Part shown: piece after piece, positions 36,898 to 45,700 of the stretch
How the letters are laid out: each line of letters opens with the position of its first letter
Position numbering within the stretch: the first letter of the stretch is position 1
Assembly (NCBI RefSeq): GCF_016127915.1
Contig: NZ_CP066059.1
Span: 1,384,001 to 1,448,000, forward strand
Source: Streptococcus oralis
Lineage (GTDB): Bacteria; Bacillota; Bacilli; Lactobacillales; Streptococcaceae
DNA length: 64,000 nt
Direction: 5' to 3'
Position numbers and translations under genes: made by a program
Notes under the pieces: model-generated
Seen by the model: only the letters and a program-made list of their open reading frames with translations
Told to the model about the DNA's origin: nothing
Database searches by the model: none

Positions 36898-37239
36898 CTA
36901 AATGAGCGATTTTTGATTGACTTCTTTAAAGAGTTGATAGAGAGTATAGAAGTAAACCAAACTAAAAATGATACAGATTATTAGAAATACCAGGTATCTC
37001 CAATCCATAGGATTTGTTAAAAGTTGTGGAAAGGATACGAGGATAAAACAGAGAGATGCGTTTAGAAGACGTATTTTTTTTGATTGGATTTTCTGGAATC
37101 TCTGTCCCTTGTTCAATACAGGAAGGAATAAAAGAAAGATAATCAAGAAAGGAGGCTCAATATGTCCAGAAAGTAGGAAAAAGGTAACAAAGATACTGAT
37201 AAAAACATGACTGATCAGTAGCCTAGCTAGTGATTTCAT
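36898..37239 (-). CDS. Small membrane protein of the XRE operon
   Basis: 113 residues with three to four hydrophobic stretches (ISHVFISIFVTFFLLSGHI, FLIIFLLFLPVL, LLNASLCFILVSF, YLVFLIICIIFSLVYFYTLY). It lies between two DUF3278 genes with gaps of 10 and 12 bases, on the same strand. GGAGG precedes its ATG. No family recognised; the context suggests a part of the same membrane complex. Confidence 0.75.
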   Translation of the reverse strand: MKSLARLLISHVFISIFVTFFLLSGHIEPPFLIIFLLFLPVLNKGQRFQKIQSKKIRLLNASLCFILVSFPQLLTNPMDWRYLVFLIICIIFSLVYFYTLYQLFKEVNQKSLI

Positions 37240-37249
37240 AAGGAACCTC

Positions 37250-37792
37250 CTAGTCGTCTTCTCGATCTTTCTTGGCTTTTCGAATGCGCAGAGAGACGAT
37301 AATTTGTATGGTCACTCCGAAGAAGAGGGTAGCTAGGATAGTTGATACAAAATGCCCTGTATTTAAAAGAGAACCAAGATAATCCTTGCTATCATCGGTT
37401 AGGACATTCAGAAGCGGTATTCCAAAGAACATGCCCATGCCATAGATTAGACCGGCTTTTAGACCAGGAAAATGCAGTTGTTTACTTTCTTTCTTGCTTA
37501 ACATTTCGGGGTCAATAGCTGTGATGCCCGTTTTCTTGGTTTGAGAGACCACATAGAGGGCAGCCATCAGCGAAATGCCAAATACCACGAGAGGATAGCC
37601 GATAGCGACAATTTGCGGGTATTTATAAGCAAGGACAAAGGGGATGAGGTTGCCAAATATCATGAGATAAAAGAGAACGATAAAGACCTGATTCCCGATA
37701 CGATCGGCCTCGCGCCGTTTGTGTTCGTCAAGGGGGCCAGAAATGCCGTATGTACGTTTGATGAGTTTGTCAGTGAGAGTTTCTTTTTTCAT
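37250..37792 (-). CDS. DUF3278-type membrane protein (first copy)
   Basis: 180 residues, four predicted membrane helices after a polar start (KLIKRTYGISGPLDEHKRRE). First structural gene after the XRE regulator, with a 15-base gap and AAAGGAG-type ribosome site. It is the paralogue of the 192-residue protein downstream. Its role is unknown. Confidence 0.82.
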   Translation of the reverse strand: MKKETLTDKLIKRTYGISGPLDEHKRREADRIGNQVFIVLFYLMIFGNLIPFVLAYKYPQIVAIGYPLVVFGISLMAALYVVSQTKKTGITAIDPEMLSKKESKQLHFPGLKAGLIYGMGMFFGIPLLNVLTDDSKDYLGSLLNTGHFVSTILATLFFGVTIQIIVSLRIRKAKKDREDD

Positions 37793-37807
37793 TTGTTTGC
37801 TCCTTTT

Positions 37808-38002
37808 TTAAAAATCGTCTTCCCAAAAGAGACTGTTAAGGTCAGTTTGGAGGCTGCGGGCGAGATTGAGACAGAGTTCCAGGGTTGGATTGTACTTGTC
37901 GTTTTCAATCATATTGATGGTCTGTCTCGAGACACCGATATCTTTGGCGAGCTCGAGCTGGGAAATGCCCAGTTCCTTGCGGAATTCTTTGACACGATTC
38001 AT
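37808..38002 (-). CDS. XRE-family transcriptional regulator
   Basis: A 64-residue single-domain Cro/CI-type DNA-binding protein: FRKELGISQLELAKDIGVSRQTINMIENDKYNPTLEL has the helix-turn-helix at about 15-37 (fragment SQLELAKDIGVSRQTINMIE). AAAGGAG precedes the ATG. It is the first gene of the operon and probably represses it through the two TGTC-N9-TGAC sites at its promoter. Confidence 0.92.
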   Translation of the reverse strand: MNRVKEFRKELGISQLELAKDIGVSRQTINMIENDKYNPTLELCLNLARSLQTDLNSLFWEDDF

Positions 38003-38020
38003 AGGGTCTCCTTTCTGATA

Positions 38021-38082
38021 TGTCGTATATATTTGACTACATTATATTCTTTTGGAGATGAGATGTCAAGTATACATGACAT
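38021..38082. promoter_or_regulatory. Paired operators around the XRE promoter
   Basis: TGTC-N9-TGAC occurs at 38021-38037 and 38064-38080, 43 bases apart (about four helical turns). The upper site is part of a 20-base near-palindrome ATGTCAAGTATACATGACAT (38063-38082). One site overlaps the -35, the other lies at the predicted transcription start. Confidence 0.65.
38041..38069 (-). promoter_or_regulatory. Promoter of the XRE/DUF3278/gpx operon
   Basis: Minus strand: consensus -35 TTGACA (38069-38064), spacer 17, consensus -10 TATAAT (38046-38041). Confidence 0.85.
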
Positions 38083-38146
38083 ATTTTTGAGAATTTTTTT
38101 CGAAGAAACTTAGCCTTGTCTGACAAGTGCAAGCTGGTCGGATTTG

Positions 38147-38155
38147 TGGTAAAAT
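38147..38155 (+). promoter_or_regulatory. Extended -10 promoter of rsmH
   Basis: TGG-TAAAAT, ending 10 bases before the rsmH ATG. No ribosome site can be seen in the remaining bases, so the transcript may be leaderless. Confidence 0.5.
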
Positions 38156-38164
38156 AGATAAGAT

Positions 38165-39115
38165 ATGACAAAAGAATTTCATCATGTAACGGTCTTGCTT
38201 CATGAAACGATTGATATGCTTGACGTAAAACCTGACGGTATCTACGTTGATGCGACTTTGGGCGGAGCAGGCCATAGCGAATATTTATTAAGTAAATTGA
38301 GCGAAAAAGGGCATCTCTATGCTTTTGACCAAGACCAGAATGCCATTGATAATGCGCAAAAACGGTTGGCACCCTATATCGAAAAGGGGATGGTAACCTT
38401 TATCAAGGATAACTTCCGTCATTTGCAGGCTCGTTTGCAGGAGGCTGGTGTCCAGGAAATTGATGGAATTTGTTATGACTTGGGAGTGTCCAGTCCTCAG
38501 CTAGATCAGCGTGAACGTGGCTTTTCTTATAAAAAGGATGCGCCACTGGATATGCGGATGAATCAGGAAGCTAGTCTGACGGCCTATGAGGTGGTCAATC
38601 ATTATGACTATCATGACTTGGTTCGGATCTTTTTTAAGTATGGTGAGGATAAATTCTCTAAACAGATTGCCCGTAAGATTGAGCAAGCGCGTGAGGTGAA
38701 GCCCATTGAGACAACGACGGAGTTGGCAGAGATTATCAAGTCGGCCAAGCCTGCCAAGGAACTCAAGAAAAAGGGACACCCTGCCAAGCAGATTTTCCAA
38801 GCTATCCGAATCGAAGTTAATGATGAGCTGGGCGCTGCAGATGAATCTATCCAGCAGGCTATGGACATGCTGGCTCTGGATGGGAGAATCTCGGTCATTA
38901 CCTTCCATTCTCTGGAAGATCGCTTGACCAAGCAATTATTTAAAGAAGCTTCAACAGTGGAAGTTCCGAAAGGCTTGCCCTTCATTCCAGATGACCTTAA
39001 GCCCAAGATGGAATTGGTATCCCGCAAGCCAATCTTGCCAAGTGCTGAAGAGCTAGAAGCCAACAATCGTTCGCATTCAGCCAAGTTGCGCGTGGCTAGA
39101 AAAATTCACAAGTAA
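38165..39115 (+). CDS. rsmH: 16S rRNA m4C1402 methyltransferase
   Basis: A 316-residue SAM-dependent methyltransferase (MraW) that methylates C1402 in the ribosomal P-site region. The SAM-binding loop is [15 protein letters not shown] (about 27-41), with [19 protein letters not shown] as the family signature and [18 protein letters not shown] near the C-terminus. It opens the classic division/cell-wall cluster, as in other streptococci. There is no Shine-Dalgarno motif before ATG 38165. Confidence 0.96.
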   Translation: MTKEFHHVTVLLHETIDMLDVKPDGIYVDATLGGAGHSEYLLSKLSEKGHLYAFDQDQNAIDNAQKRLAPYIEKGMVTFIKDNFRHLQARLQEAGVQEIDGICYDLGVSSPQLDQRERGFSYKKDAPLDMRMNQEASLTAYEVVNHYDYHDLVRIFFKYGEDKFSKQIARKIEQAREVKPIETTTELAEIIKSAKPAKELKKKGHPAKQIFQAIRIEVNDELGAADESIQQAMDMLALDGRISVITFHSLEDRLTKQLFKEASTVEVPKGLPFIPDDLKPKMELVSRKPILPSAEELEANNRSHSAKLRVARKIHK

Positions 39116-39125
39116 GAGGAAAAAC

Positions 39126-39443
39126 ATGGCAGAAAGAATCGAAAAAACAAGCCAGTTATTGCAAACGAAGTTCAAAGGTTTTTCTCGTGTGGAAAAGGCC
39201 TTCTATGTTTCGATTGCTGCAACAATGATTATCCTGGCAATTAGCGTTGTGTTTATGCAGACCAAGCTATTACAAGTTCAGAATGAATTGACCAAGGTCA
39301 ATGCTCAAATCGAAGAAAAGAAAACCGAGCTAGACGATGCCAAGCAAGAGGTCAATGAATTGATTCGTTCAGAACGTTTGAAAGAGATTGCAAACTCCAA
39401 GGATTTGCAGCTGAATAACGAAAATATCCGAGCAGCGGAGTAA
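39126..39443 (+). CDS. ftsL: Cell division protein FtsL
   Basis: A 105-residue bitopic divisome protein with one membrane helix at about 28-48 (FYVSIAATMIILAISVVFM) and an extracytoplasmic coiled coil (LLQVQNELTKVNAQIEEKKTE). It works with DivIB/DivIC and PBP2x at the septum. Ten bases follow the rsmH stop; GAGGA precedes the ATG. Only 3 bases separate it from pbpX. Confidence 0.93.
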   Translation: MAERIEKTSQLLQTKFKGFSRVEKAFYVSIAATMIILAISVVFMQTKLLQVQNELTKVNAQIEEKKTELDDAKQEVNELIRSERLKEIANSKDLQLNNENIRAAE

Positions 39444-39446
39444 GAA

Positions 39447-41702
39447 ATGAAACAGTGGAAAGAAAAAATCATCCGTTATGCCGTTCGTAACCGTAAATCT
39501 CCAGAAGAAAATCGTCGAAGAGTAGGGAAAAGCCTGAGTTTATTGGCTGTCATACTCTTCGCGGTCTTTTTGGTCAACTTTGCGGTCATCATCGGAACGG
39601 GTAAAAAATTTGGTAAGGACTTGGTTCAAGAAGCCAAAAAGGTTCACCAAACAACCAAGACGATTCCTGCAAAACGAGGGACTATATACGATCGTAATGG
39701 AACGCCTATTGCAGAGGATGCGACTTCTTATAATATATATGCGGTTATTGACAAGACCTACAAGTCAGCAACAGGCAAAATTCTCTATGTAGAGGATTCT
39801 CAATTTAATAAGGTGGCTGAGATTTTCCATAAATACCTCGATATGGAGGAGTCTTATGTCAAAGAACAACTTTCTCAGCCAGATCTGAAACAGGTATCTT
39901 TTGGAGCCAAGGGGAATGGGATCACCTATGCCAATATGATGGCCATAAAAAATGACCTCAAAACAGCTGGGGTTGAAGGGGTTGACTTTACAACTAGCCC
40001 TAACCGCAGTTATCCCAATGGACAGTTTGCTTCTTCCTTTATCGGTTTAGCGCAACTCCATGAAAATGAGGATGGCACCAAACGTTTGATTGGGACATCT
40101 GGTTTGGAGAGTTCTTTAAATAGTATTCTTGCAGGTACAGATGGTATTATCACCTATGAGAAGGATCGTCTGGGAAATATTGTTCCGGGTACGGAGCAGG
40201 CTTCCCAACACATGGTAGACGGAAAGGATGTCTACACAACCCTTTCTAGTCCTTTGCAATCCTTTATGGAAACACAGATGGATGCCTTTCAGGCAAAGGT
40301 AAAAGGCAAGTATATGACGGCTACCTTGGTCAGCGCTAAAACAGGGGAAATCCTGGCTACAACTCAACGGCCGACCTTCAATGCCGATACCAAGGATGGC
40401 ATCACAAAAGACTTTGTCTGGCGTGATATCCTCTATCAAAGTAACTATGAGCCAGGATCGACCATGAAGGTGATGATGTTGGCCTCAGCCATTGATAACA
40501 ATACCTTCCCTGGTGGCGAATACTTTAACAGTAGCGAATTGAAACTAGCAGATGCGACCATTCGAGACTGGGACGTCAATGAAGGATTGACCAGTGGTGG
40601 CACCATGACCTTCTCTCAAGGATTTGCCCACTCAAGTAATATCGGGATGACCTTGCTTGAGCAAAAGATGGGGGATACAACTTGGCTGGACTACCTTAAC
40701 CGCTTTAAGTTTGGGGTGCCGACCCGTTTTGGTCTGGCAGATGAGTACACAGGTCAATTGCCTGCTGATAACATTGTCAATATCGCCATGAGTTCATTTG
40801 GACAAGGGATTTCTGTTACCCAGACCCAGATGCTTCGTGCCTTTACAGCTATTGCTAATGATGGGGTTATGTTGGAGCCGAAATTTATCAGCGCCCTCTA
40901 TGATCCAAATGACCAGTCTGTTCGTAAGTCTCAAAAGGAAATTGTCGGAAATCCTGTGTCAAAAGAAGCAGCGTCCTCTACTCGGGAGCACATGGTCATG
41001 GTCGGAACAGATCCTGTCTACGGTACCATGTACAACCACAGTACAGAAAAGCCTAATGTCAATGTTCCAGGTCAGAATGTCGCCCTGAAATCCGGGACTG
41101 CTCAGATTGCCGATGAGAAGAATGGGGGCTACCTGACGGGTGAAACCAACTATATCTTCTCTGTTGTGTCGATGCATCCTGCAGAAAATCCTGACTTTAT
41201 CCTCTATGTAACGGTGCAACAGCCAGAGCATTATTCGGGTGTTCAGCTTGGGGAGTTTGCCAACCCAATCCTTGAGCGAGCTTCTGCTATGAAAGAATCC
41301 CTCAATCTTCAGTCAACTGCCAAGAGCTTAGATCAGGTCAGCAAGACGACAAGCTATGCCATGCCAGCTACCAAGGACTTTACTCCGGGTGACCTAGCAG
41401 AGGAATTGCGTCGCAACCTTGTCCAACCAATCGTTATCGGAACAGGAACCAAGATCAAGGAACTCTCGGTTTCTGAAGGAGATAATTTGGAAGCCAATCA
41501 GCAAATCTTGATCCTGTCAGATAAGGTCGAAGAAATGCCTGATATGTATGGCTGGACAGATGAAAATGTGCAAACATTTGCCAAATGGCTGAATATAGAA
41601 GTCGAATGGGAAGGTAGTGGCAAAACGGTCAAGAAACAAAGTGTTCGTGCCAATACAGCCCTCAAAGACCTTAAAAAAATGAAAATAACTTTAGGAGATT
41701 AA
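39447..41702 (+). CDS. pbpX: Penicillin-binding protein 2X
   Basis: A 751-residue class B PBP, the septal peptidoglycan transpeptidase and a main beta-lactam target. It has a membrane helix at about 28-50, a dimerisation domain, a transpeptidase domain with S338-TMK, SSN (about 396-398) and K548-SG, and two C-terminal PASTA domains. Numbering is one above that of pneumococcal R6. The position equal to R6 Arg384 is Gly385 ([10 protein letters not shown]), a change known in low-affinity pneumococcal alleles. Residues at Thr338, Met339, Ile371, Met400, Thr550 and Gln552 equivalents look unaltered. Resistance cannot be concluded. Confidence 0.95.
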   Translation: MKQWKEKIIRYAVRNRKSPEENRRRVGKSLSLLAVILFAVFLVNFAVIIGTGKKFGKDLVQEAKKVHQTTKTIPAKRGTIYDRNGTPIAEDATSYNIYAVIDKTYKSATGKILYVEDSQFNKVAEIFHKYLDMEESYVKEQLSQPDLKQVSFGAKGNGITYANMMAIKNDLKTAGVEGVDFTTSPNRSYPNGQFASSFIGLAQLHENEDGTKRLIGTSGLESSLNSILAGTDGIITYEKDRLGNIVPGTEQASQHMVDGKDVYTTLSSPLQSFMETQMDAFQAKVKGKYMTATLVSAKTGEILATTQRPTFNADTKDGITKDFVWRDILYQSNYEPGSTMKVMMLASAIDNNTFPGGEYFNSSELKLADATIRDWDVNEGLTSGGTMTFSQGFAHSSNIGMTLLEQKMGDTTWLDYLNRFKFGVPTRFGLADEYTGQLPADNIVNIAMSSFGQGISVTQTQMLRAFTAIANDGVMLEPKFISALYDPNDQSVRKSQKEIVGNPVSKEAASSTREHMVMVGTDPVYGTMYNHSTEKPNVNVPGQNVALKSGTAQIADEKNGGYLTGETNYIFSVVSMHPAENPDFILYVTVQQPEHYSGVQLGEFANPILERASAMKESLNLQSTAKSLDQVSKTTSYAMPATKDFTPGDLAEELRRNLVQPIVIGTGTKIKELSVSEGDNLEANQQILILSDKVEEMPDMYGWTDENVQTFAKWLNIEVEWEGSGKTVKKQSVRANTALKDLKKMKITLGD

Positions 41703-41703
41703 G

Positions 41704-42684
41704 ATGATTAGTTCCATTAGTGCTGGAGTTCTAGCCTTTCTATTGACCTTGATAGGTATTCCAGCCTTTATCCGATTTTATCGAAAAGCACAGATTACAG
41801 GTCAGCAGATGCACGAGGATGTCAAACAACATCAAGCTAAAGCTGGGACTCCAACCATGGGAGGTCTTGTCTTCCTTATTGTTGCAGTTGTTGTGAGCTT
41901 CCTTGTCGCTCTCTTTACCCAACAATTGACCAACAATGTAGGCATGATCTTGTTTATCTTGGTTTTGTATGGTTTGGTAGGTTTTTTGGATGATTTCCTC
42001 AAGGTCTTTCGTAAAATCAACGAAGGTTTAAATCCCAAGCAAAAACTTGCTCTCCAGCTCCTTGGAGGAGTGATTTTCTACCTCTTTTATGAGCGTGGTG
42101 GCGACATGCTTTCAGTCTTTGGCTACCAAGTACATCTGGGTATTTTCTATATTTTCTTTGCCCTTTTCTGGCTAGTTGGCTTTTCAAATGCGGTGAATTT
42201 GACGGACGGGATCGACGGCTTAGCAAGTATTTCAGTGGTGATTAGCTTATCGGCCTACGGTGTGATTGCTTATATGCAAAATCAACTGGATATCCTTCTT
42301 GTGATTCTTGCCATGATTGGTGGTTTGCTAGGTTTCTTCGTCTTTAACCACAAGCCTGCTAAGGTTTTCATGGGAGATGTGGGAAGTTTGGCTCTAGGTG
42401 GGATGCTGGCAGCAATCTCTATGGCCCTCCACCAAGAATGGACCCTTTTGCTGATTGGGATTATCTATGTCTTTGAGACAAGCTCTGTTATGATGCAGGT
42501 TACCTACTTCAAAATTAGTGGTGGAAAGCGTATTTTCCGTATGACACCTGTGCATCACCATTTTGAGCTTGGAGGATTCTCAGGCAAGGGCAATCCTTGG
42601 AGCGAGTGGAAGGTTGACTTCTTCTTTTGGGGAGTAGGACTTCTAGCAAGTCTCCTGACTCTAGCCTTTTTATACCTACTGTAA
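41704..42684 (+). CDS. mraY: Phospho-N-acetylmuramoyl-pentapeptide-transferase
   Basis: A 326-residue membrane enzyme that transfers phospho-MurNAc-pentapeptide to undecaprenyl phosphate, making lipid I. About ten helices. Catalytic acidic motifs are visible in [12 protein letters not shown] and [10 protein letters not shown]; the PVHHHFEL motif is present. It starts one base after the pbpX stop. It uses the lipid carrier recycled by UppP elsewhere in this window. A strong terminator follows. Confidence 0.97.
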   Translation: MISSISAGVLAFLLTLIGIPAFIRFYRKAQITGQQMHEDVKQHQAKAGTPTMGGLVFLIVAVVVSFLVALFTQQLTNNVGMILFILVLYGLVGFLDDFLKVFRKINEGLNPKQKLALQLLGGVIFYLFYERGGDMLSVFGYQVHLGIFYIFFALFWLVGFSNAVNLTDGIDGLASISVVISLSAYGVIAYMQNQLDILLVILAMIGGLLGFFVFNHKPAKVFMGDVGSLALGGMLAAISMALHQEWTLLLIGIIYVFETSSVMMQVTYFKISGGKRIFRMTPVHHHFELGGFSGKGNPWSEWKVDFFFWGVGLLASLLTLAFLYLL

Positions 42685-42706
42685 AAATAATTTCTGATTA
42701 CAAAAT

Positions 42707-42740
42707 AAAACAGGATGAAGGTGATCTTCATCCTGTTTTT
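42707..42740. terminator. Bidirectional terminator between mraY and the GH95 gene
   Basis: AAAACAGGATGAAG / CTTCATCCTGTTTT, 14-base arms and a short loop, followed by T. It serves the two convergent genes. Confidence 0.9.
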
Positions 42741-42753
42741 GTGTGATTAAAAG

Positions 42754-45700
42754 TTAGTTGGAGTCATCCTTTCTCCCTTTTAACATAAAAGTGGCTGTAA
42801 GGGCTAGGCTGAGTCCTGCTAAGAAGAGGAGTGGATTGGACGCTTCTCCTGTTGCTGGAAGCTCTTCTTTAGGAGAATGATTTCCAGCTTTCGCAAGACT
42901 AGGACTAGCTGAAAGTTGTTCAGTCTCGTGTGCTAAGGTCTCTGCATCTGAAGCACTTGGTTTTTCCTCTGTGTTAGTGGTTATTCCAGTAGCTTGATAG
43001 ACGACAGCATAGGTACTGAAATGATGAGTGATGAATTCTACCTTTCCATCTCGAACGGTGAAATCAAGGGCTTGCAACTCCTTGGTCGGAGTGATGTAGT
43101 AGATGTTTTCTACGCTAGCTGAAATAGGCAGGCGAACTAAGACAGAGCCTTTTGGCTGCAAGCTATGATCGGTTGGATTTTTAAGTTGTAGGTCGTAAGC
43201 ATCATAGGTCTTGTCAAAGAGTTCTTGAGCTAGGACACGTCGGCTAGAAACGTGAGAAATTCCTTCTAAGTCGCTGGCTCCACCGATGATTTCTACTCCA
43301 GTTTCCTTGTCTTTTAAGACTCGAACTGGATAGTCAGGAAGGCTAAGGGTCGGAGTAGTCTGATCTCCGCTAGTTCCGATAGGCTTAGTGTATTCAGTTT
43401 TTTCAACAGTAGGTGCTTCCTCTTGACCTGCTGTTCCGATAGGTTCGGTGTATTCAGGAATTTCAACAGTAGGCGGCACTTCTTGCCCTGCAGTCCCGAT
43501 AGGCCCAGTGTATTCAGCTTTTTCAACAGTAGGAGCTGGTTCGTCCCCCTTGCTTGTAGTTGGCTGACTCTCGCCAACCTTTTTCTCATCCTTTTTAGTA
43601 AAGACGGCTACGATAGGGCTACTTGTGGTATTTCCTTGAATGCTATAAGCTTCAATGGCATTTCCAGCTTTGCGATTGGTTTCTTCAGGGATTGGAATTT
43701 GAACCTGATTGTCTTGGACTGATAGGATAGTCTGATCTCCACTTGTAACCAGATGCGTTTTATCCACCTTGCGTAGGACTAAAGGATCTTTGACTCCTGG
43801 GAAGGTCACTGCGATGGCTTCCCAATCTCCAGATGGTAGGCTTAAGGAAATGGTTTTGTCATTTTCCTTAAGAGGCGCGATACTTGGGCTATCTAAATCA
43901 ACAGCTGGGGCTTTGATGATGTCAAAGGAGTCTAGAGAAATTTTCTTGCGACCTTCTGGCGAATCTGGGTCAACACGTAATGTTAGGGTGTGCGGACCAT
44001 CAGTAAGATTTGTAAATTCGCCAATAAAGGCTCTCTTTTCAGTTGCGCCTGACGTATAGAAATCCAAAGCAGGCATTTCTTTTCCATCTAGTGTAACACT
44101 TGCTCGTCCAAGGGCAAGGCTCTTCAAGCCATAGATACGAATACCTGTACCAGTAAAGGAAATAGTTGCCTGAGCTTCTGAAGCTGCACTAGAGTCACTG
44201 TTGTTGATGTCAGCGTATTTTTCCGTACCACCGTAGAGTTCAGGGTCAGACCAGTCCTTAAACTGGGCACCATACTGGATGCGCGAATCACGATCATCCA
44301 TTTTTTCAATCGTGTTGCCTGTTCCAGATAGGACCTTGAAGTAGTCTAATGAAATTTTCGAGCGTTCACTTCCACGTCCCTTGTGCTCACGCTTAACGCT
44401 AAGAGTCAATGTATGAGGTTCATCTGCTAATCCTGTAAAGCGACCAATGAGACTACCTTTTTCAGTTGCCCCAGCAGTATGGAAATCAAGTTCTCCAACC
44501 TCTTTGCCGTCAATTTTAGCAGTGGCAAGACCTAGTTCGGACGATTTTAGTCCATAGATTTCGATACCAACGCCAGTGAAAGGAATGGTGGCAGTGATGT
44601 CTTCGTCTGTGTAGTCTCCTTTTGAAAGGTCAGCAAATTTCTCTGTTCCTCCAAATAATTCTGAGTCTGCCCAGTTTCCAAAGGCAGCTCCGTACTGGAT
44701 ACGACTGTCTCGGTCATCCATCAATTCACTAGGAGTTTCTACAGTGACCTTTTCAGATACTTGGGTAGGAACTTCTCCCAGCATAGCCTTGACGGTATAG
44801 GTATAGGCGAGTTGAGGATTTAGTGAGCGGTCGATAAAGTGGGTTTGATTGGTTACAAATTCTCTAGTTGCAGAGGTTTGTCCAGATTCATCCTTTACTT
44901 GTCTTTGGATGACATAGTGGGTAGCGCCTTCTACTTGATTAAAGGTGAGTTCGGCAGTGACTCCATTTTGTCGAACTGCTGTTAGACTGGTTACACGACC
45001 AGAGAAGTGTTCAAAGGTAATGACGTCACCTTTTTGTGTTGCAAGCTGGATACGATTATCTTTAAGGATCGTTGCCTTGACTGGTTTGCCATTGACCTTA
45101 ACCTGACTGGCTTCGATATTTGGATAGTCTACAACCAAGTCTCCACCGACATTTGACAGGAAGGACAAGTTTTGAAGGTTTTTATCTTTCCACTTCATGC
45201 TGACTTCGAAGTTACCACGGGCAATCAAACCAGAAACCTGACCGTCTTTCCAAGCATCTGGAAGGGCTGGCAATGGTGCAATATAGCCAGTATGAGATTG
45301 GAGGAGCATTTCTGCCATCCCACTAGTTGCTCCAAAGTTTCCGTCGATTTGGAAAGGCGCGTGAGTATCCCAAAGGTTTTCTAGGGTTGAGTATTTGAGC
45401 TGTTCAGCGAGTAAGCGATGGGCACGGTTACCGTCCAAGAGACGAGCCCAGAGGTTGATTTTATTAGCCTTAGACCAACCAGTACCACCATCTCCACGGT
45501 GGTTGAGGGTAGCACGCGCAGCCTCTAGGTATTCAGCCTGGTCCTTGCTAAAGAGCGTACCAGGGAAGAGCCCAACTAGATGGGAAATGTGGCGGTGGTT
45601 GTTTTCAATCCCTTCATTAGTGAATTGTGGACTGTCCTCCTCATACCATTCCTTGATGCGTCCTTCTTTATTGATATGAAGTGGTTTTAGTTTGTCAAAT

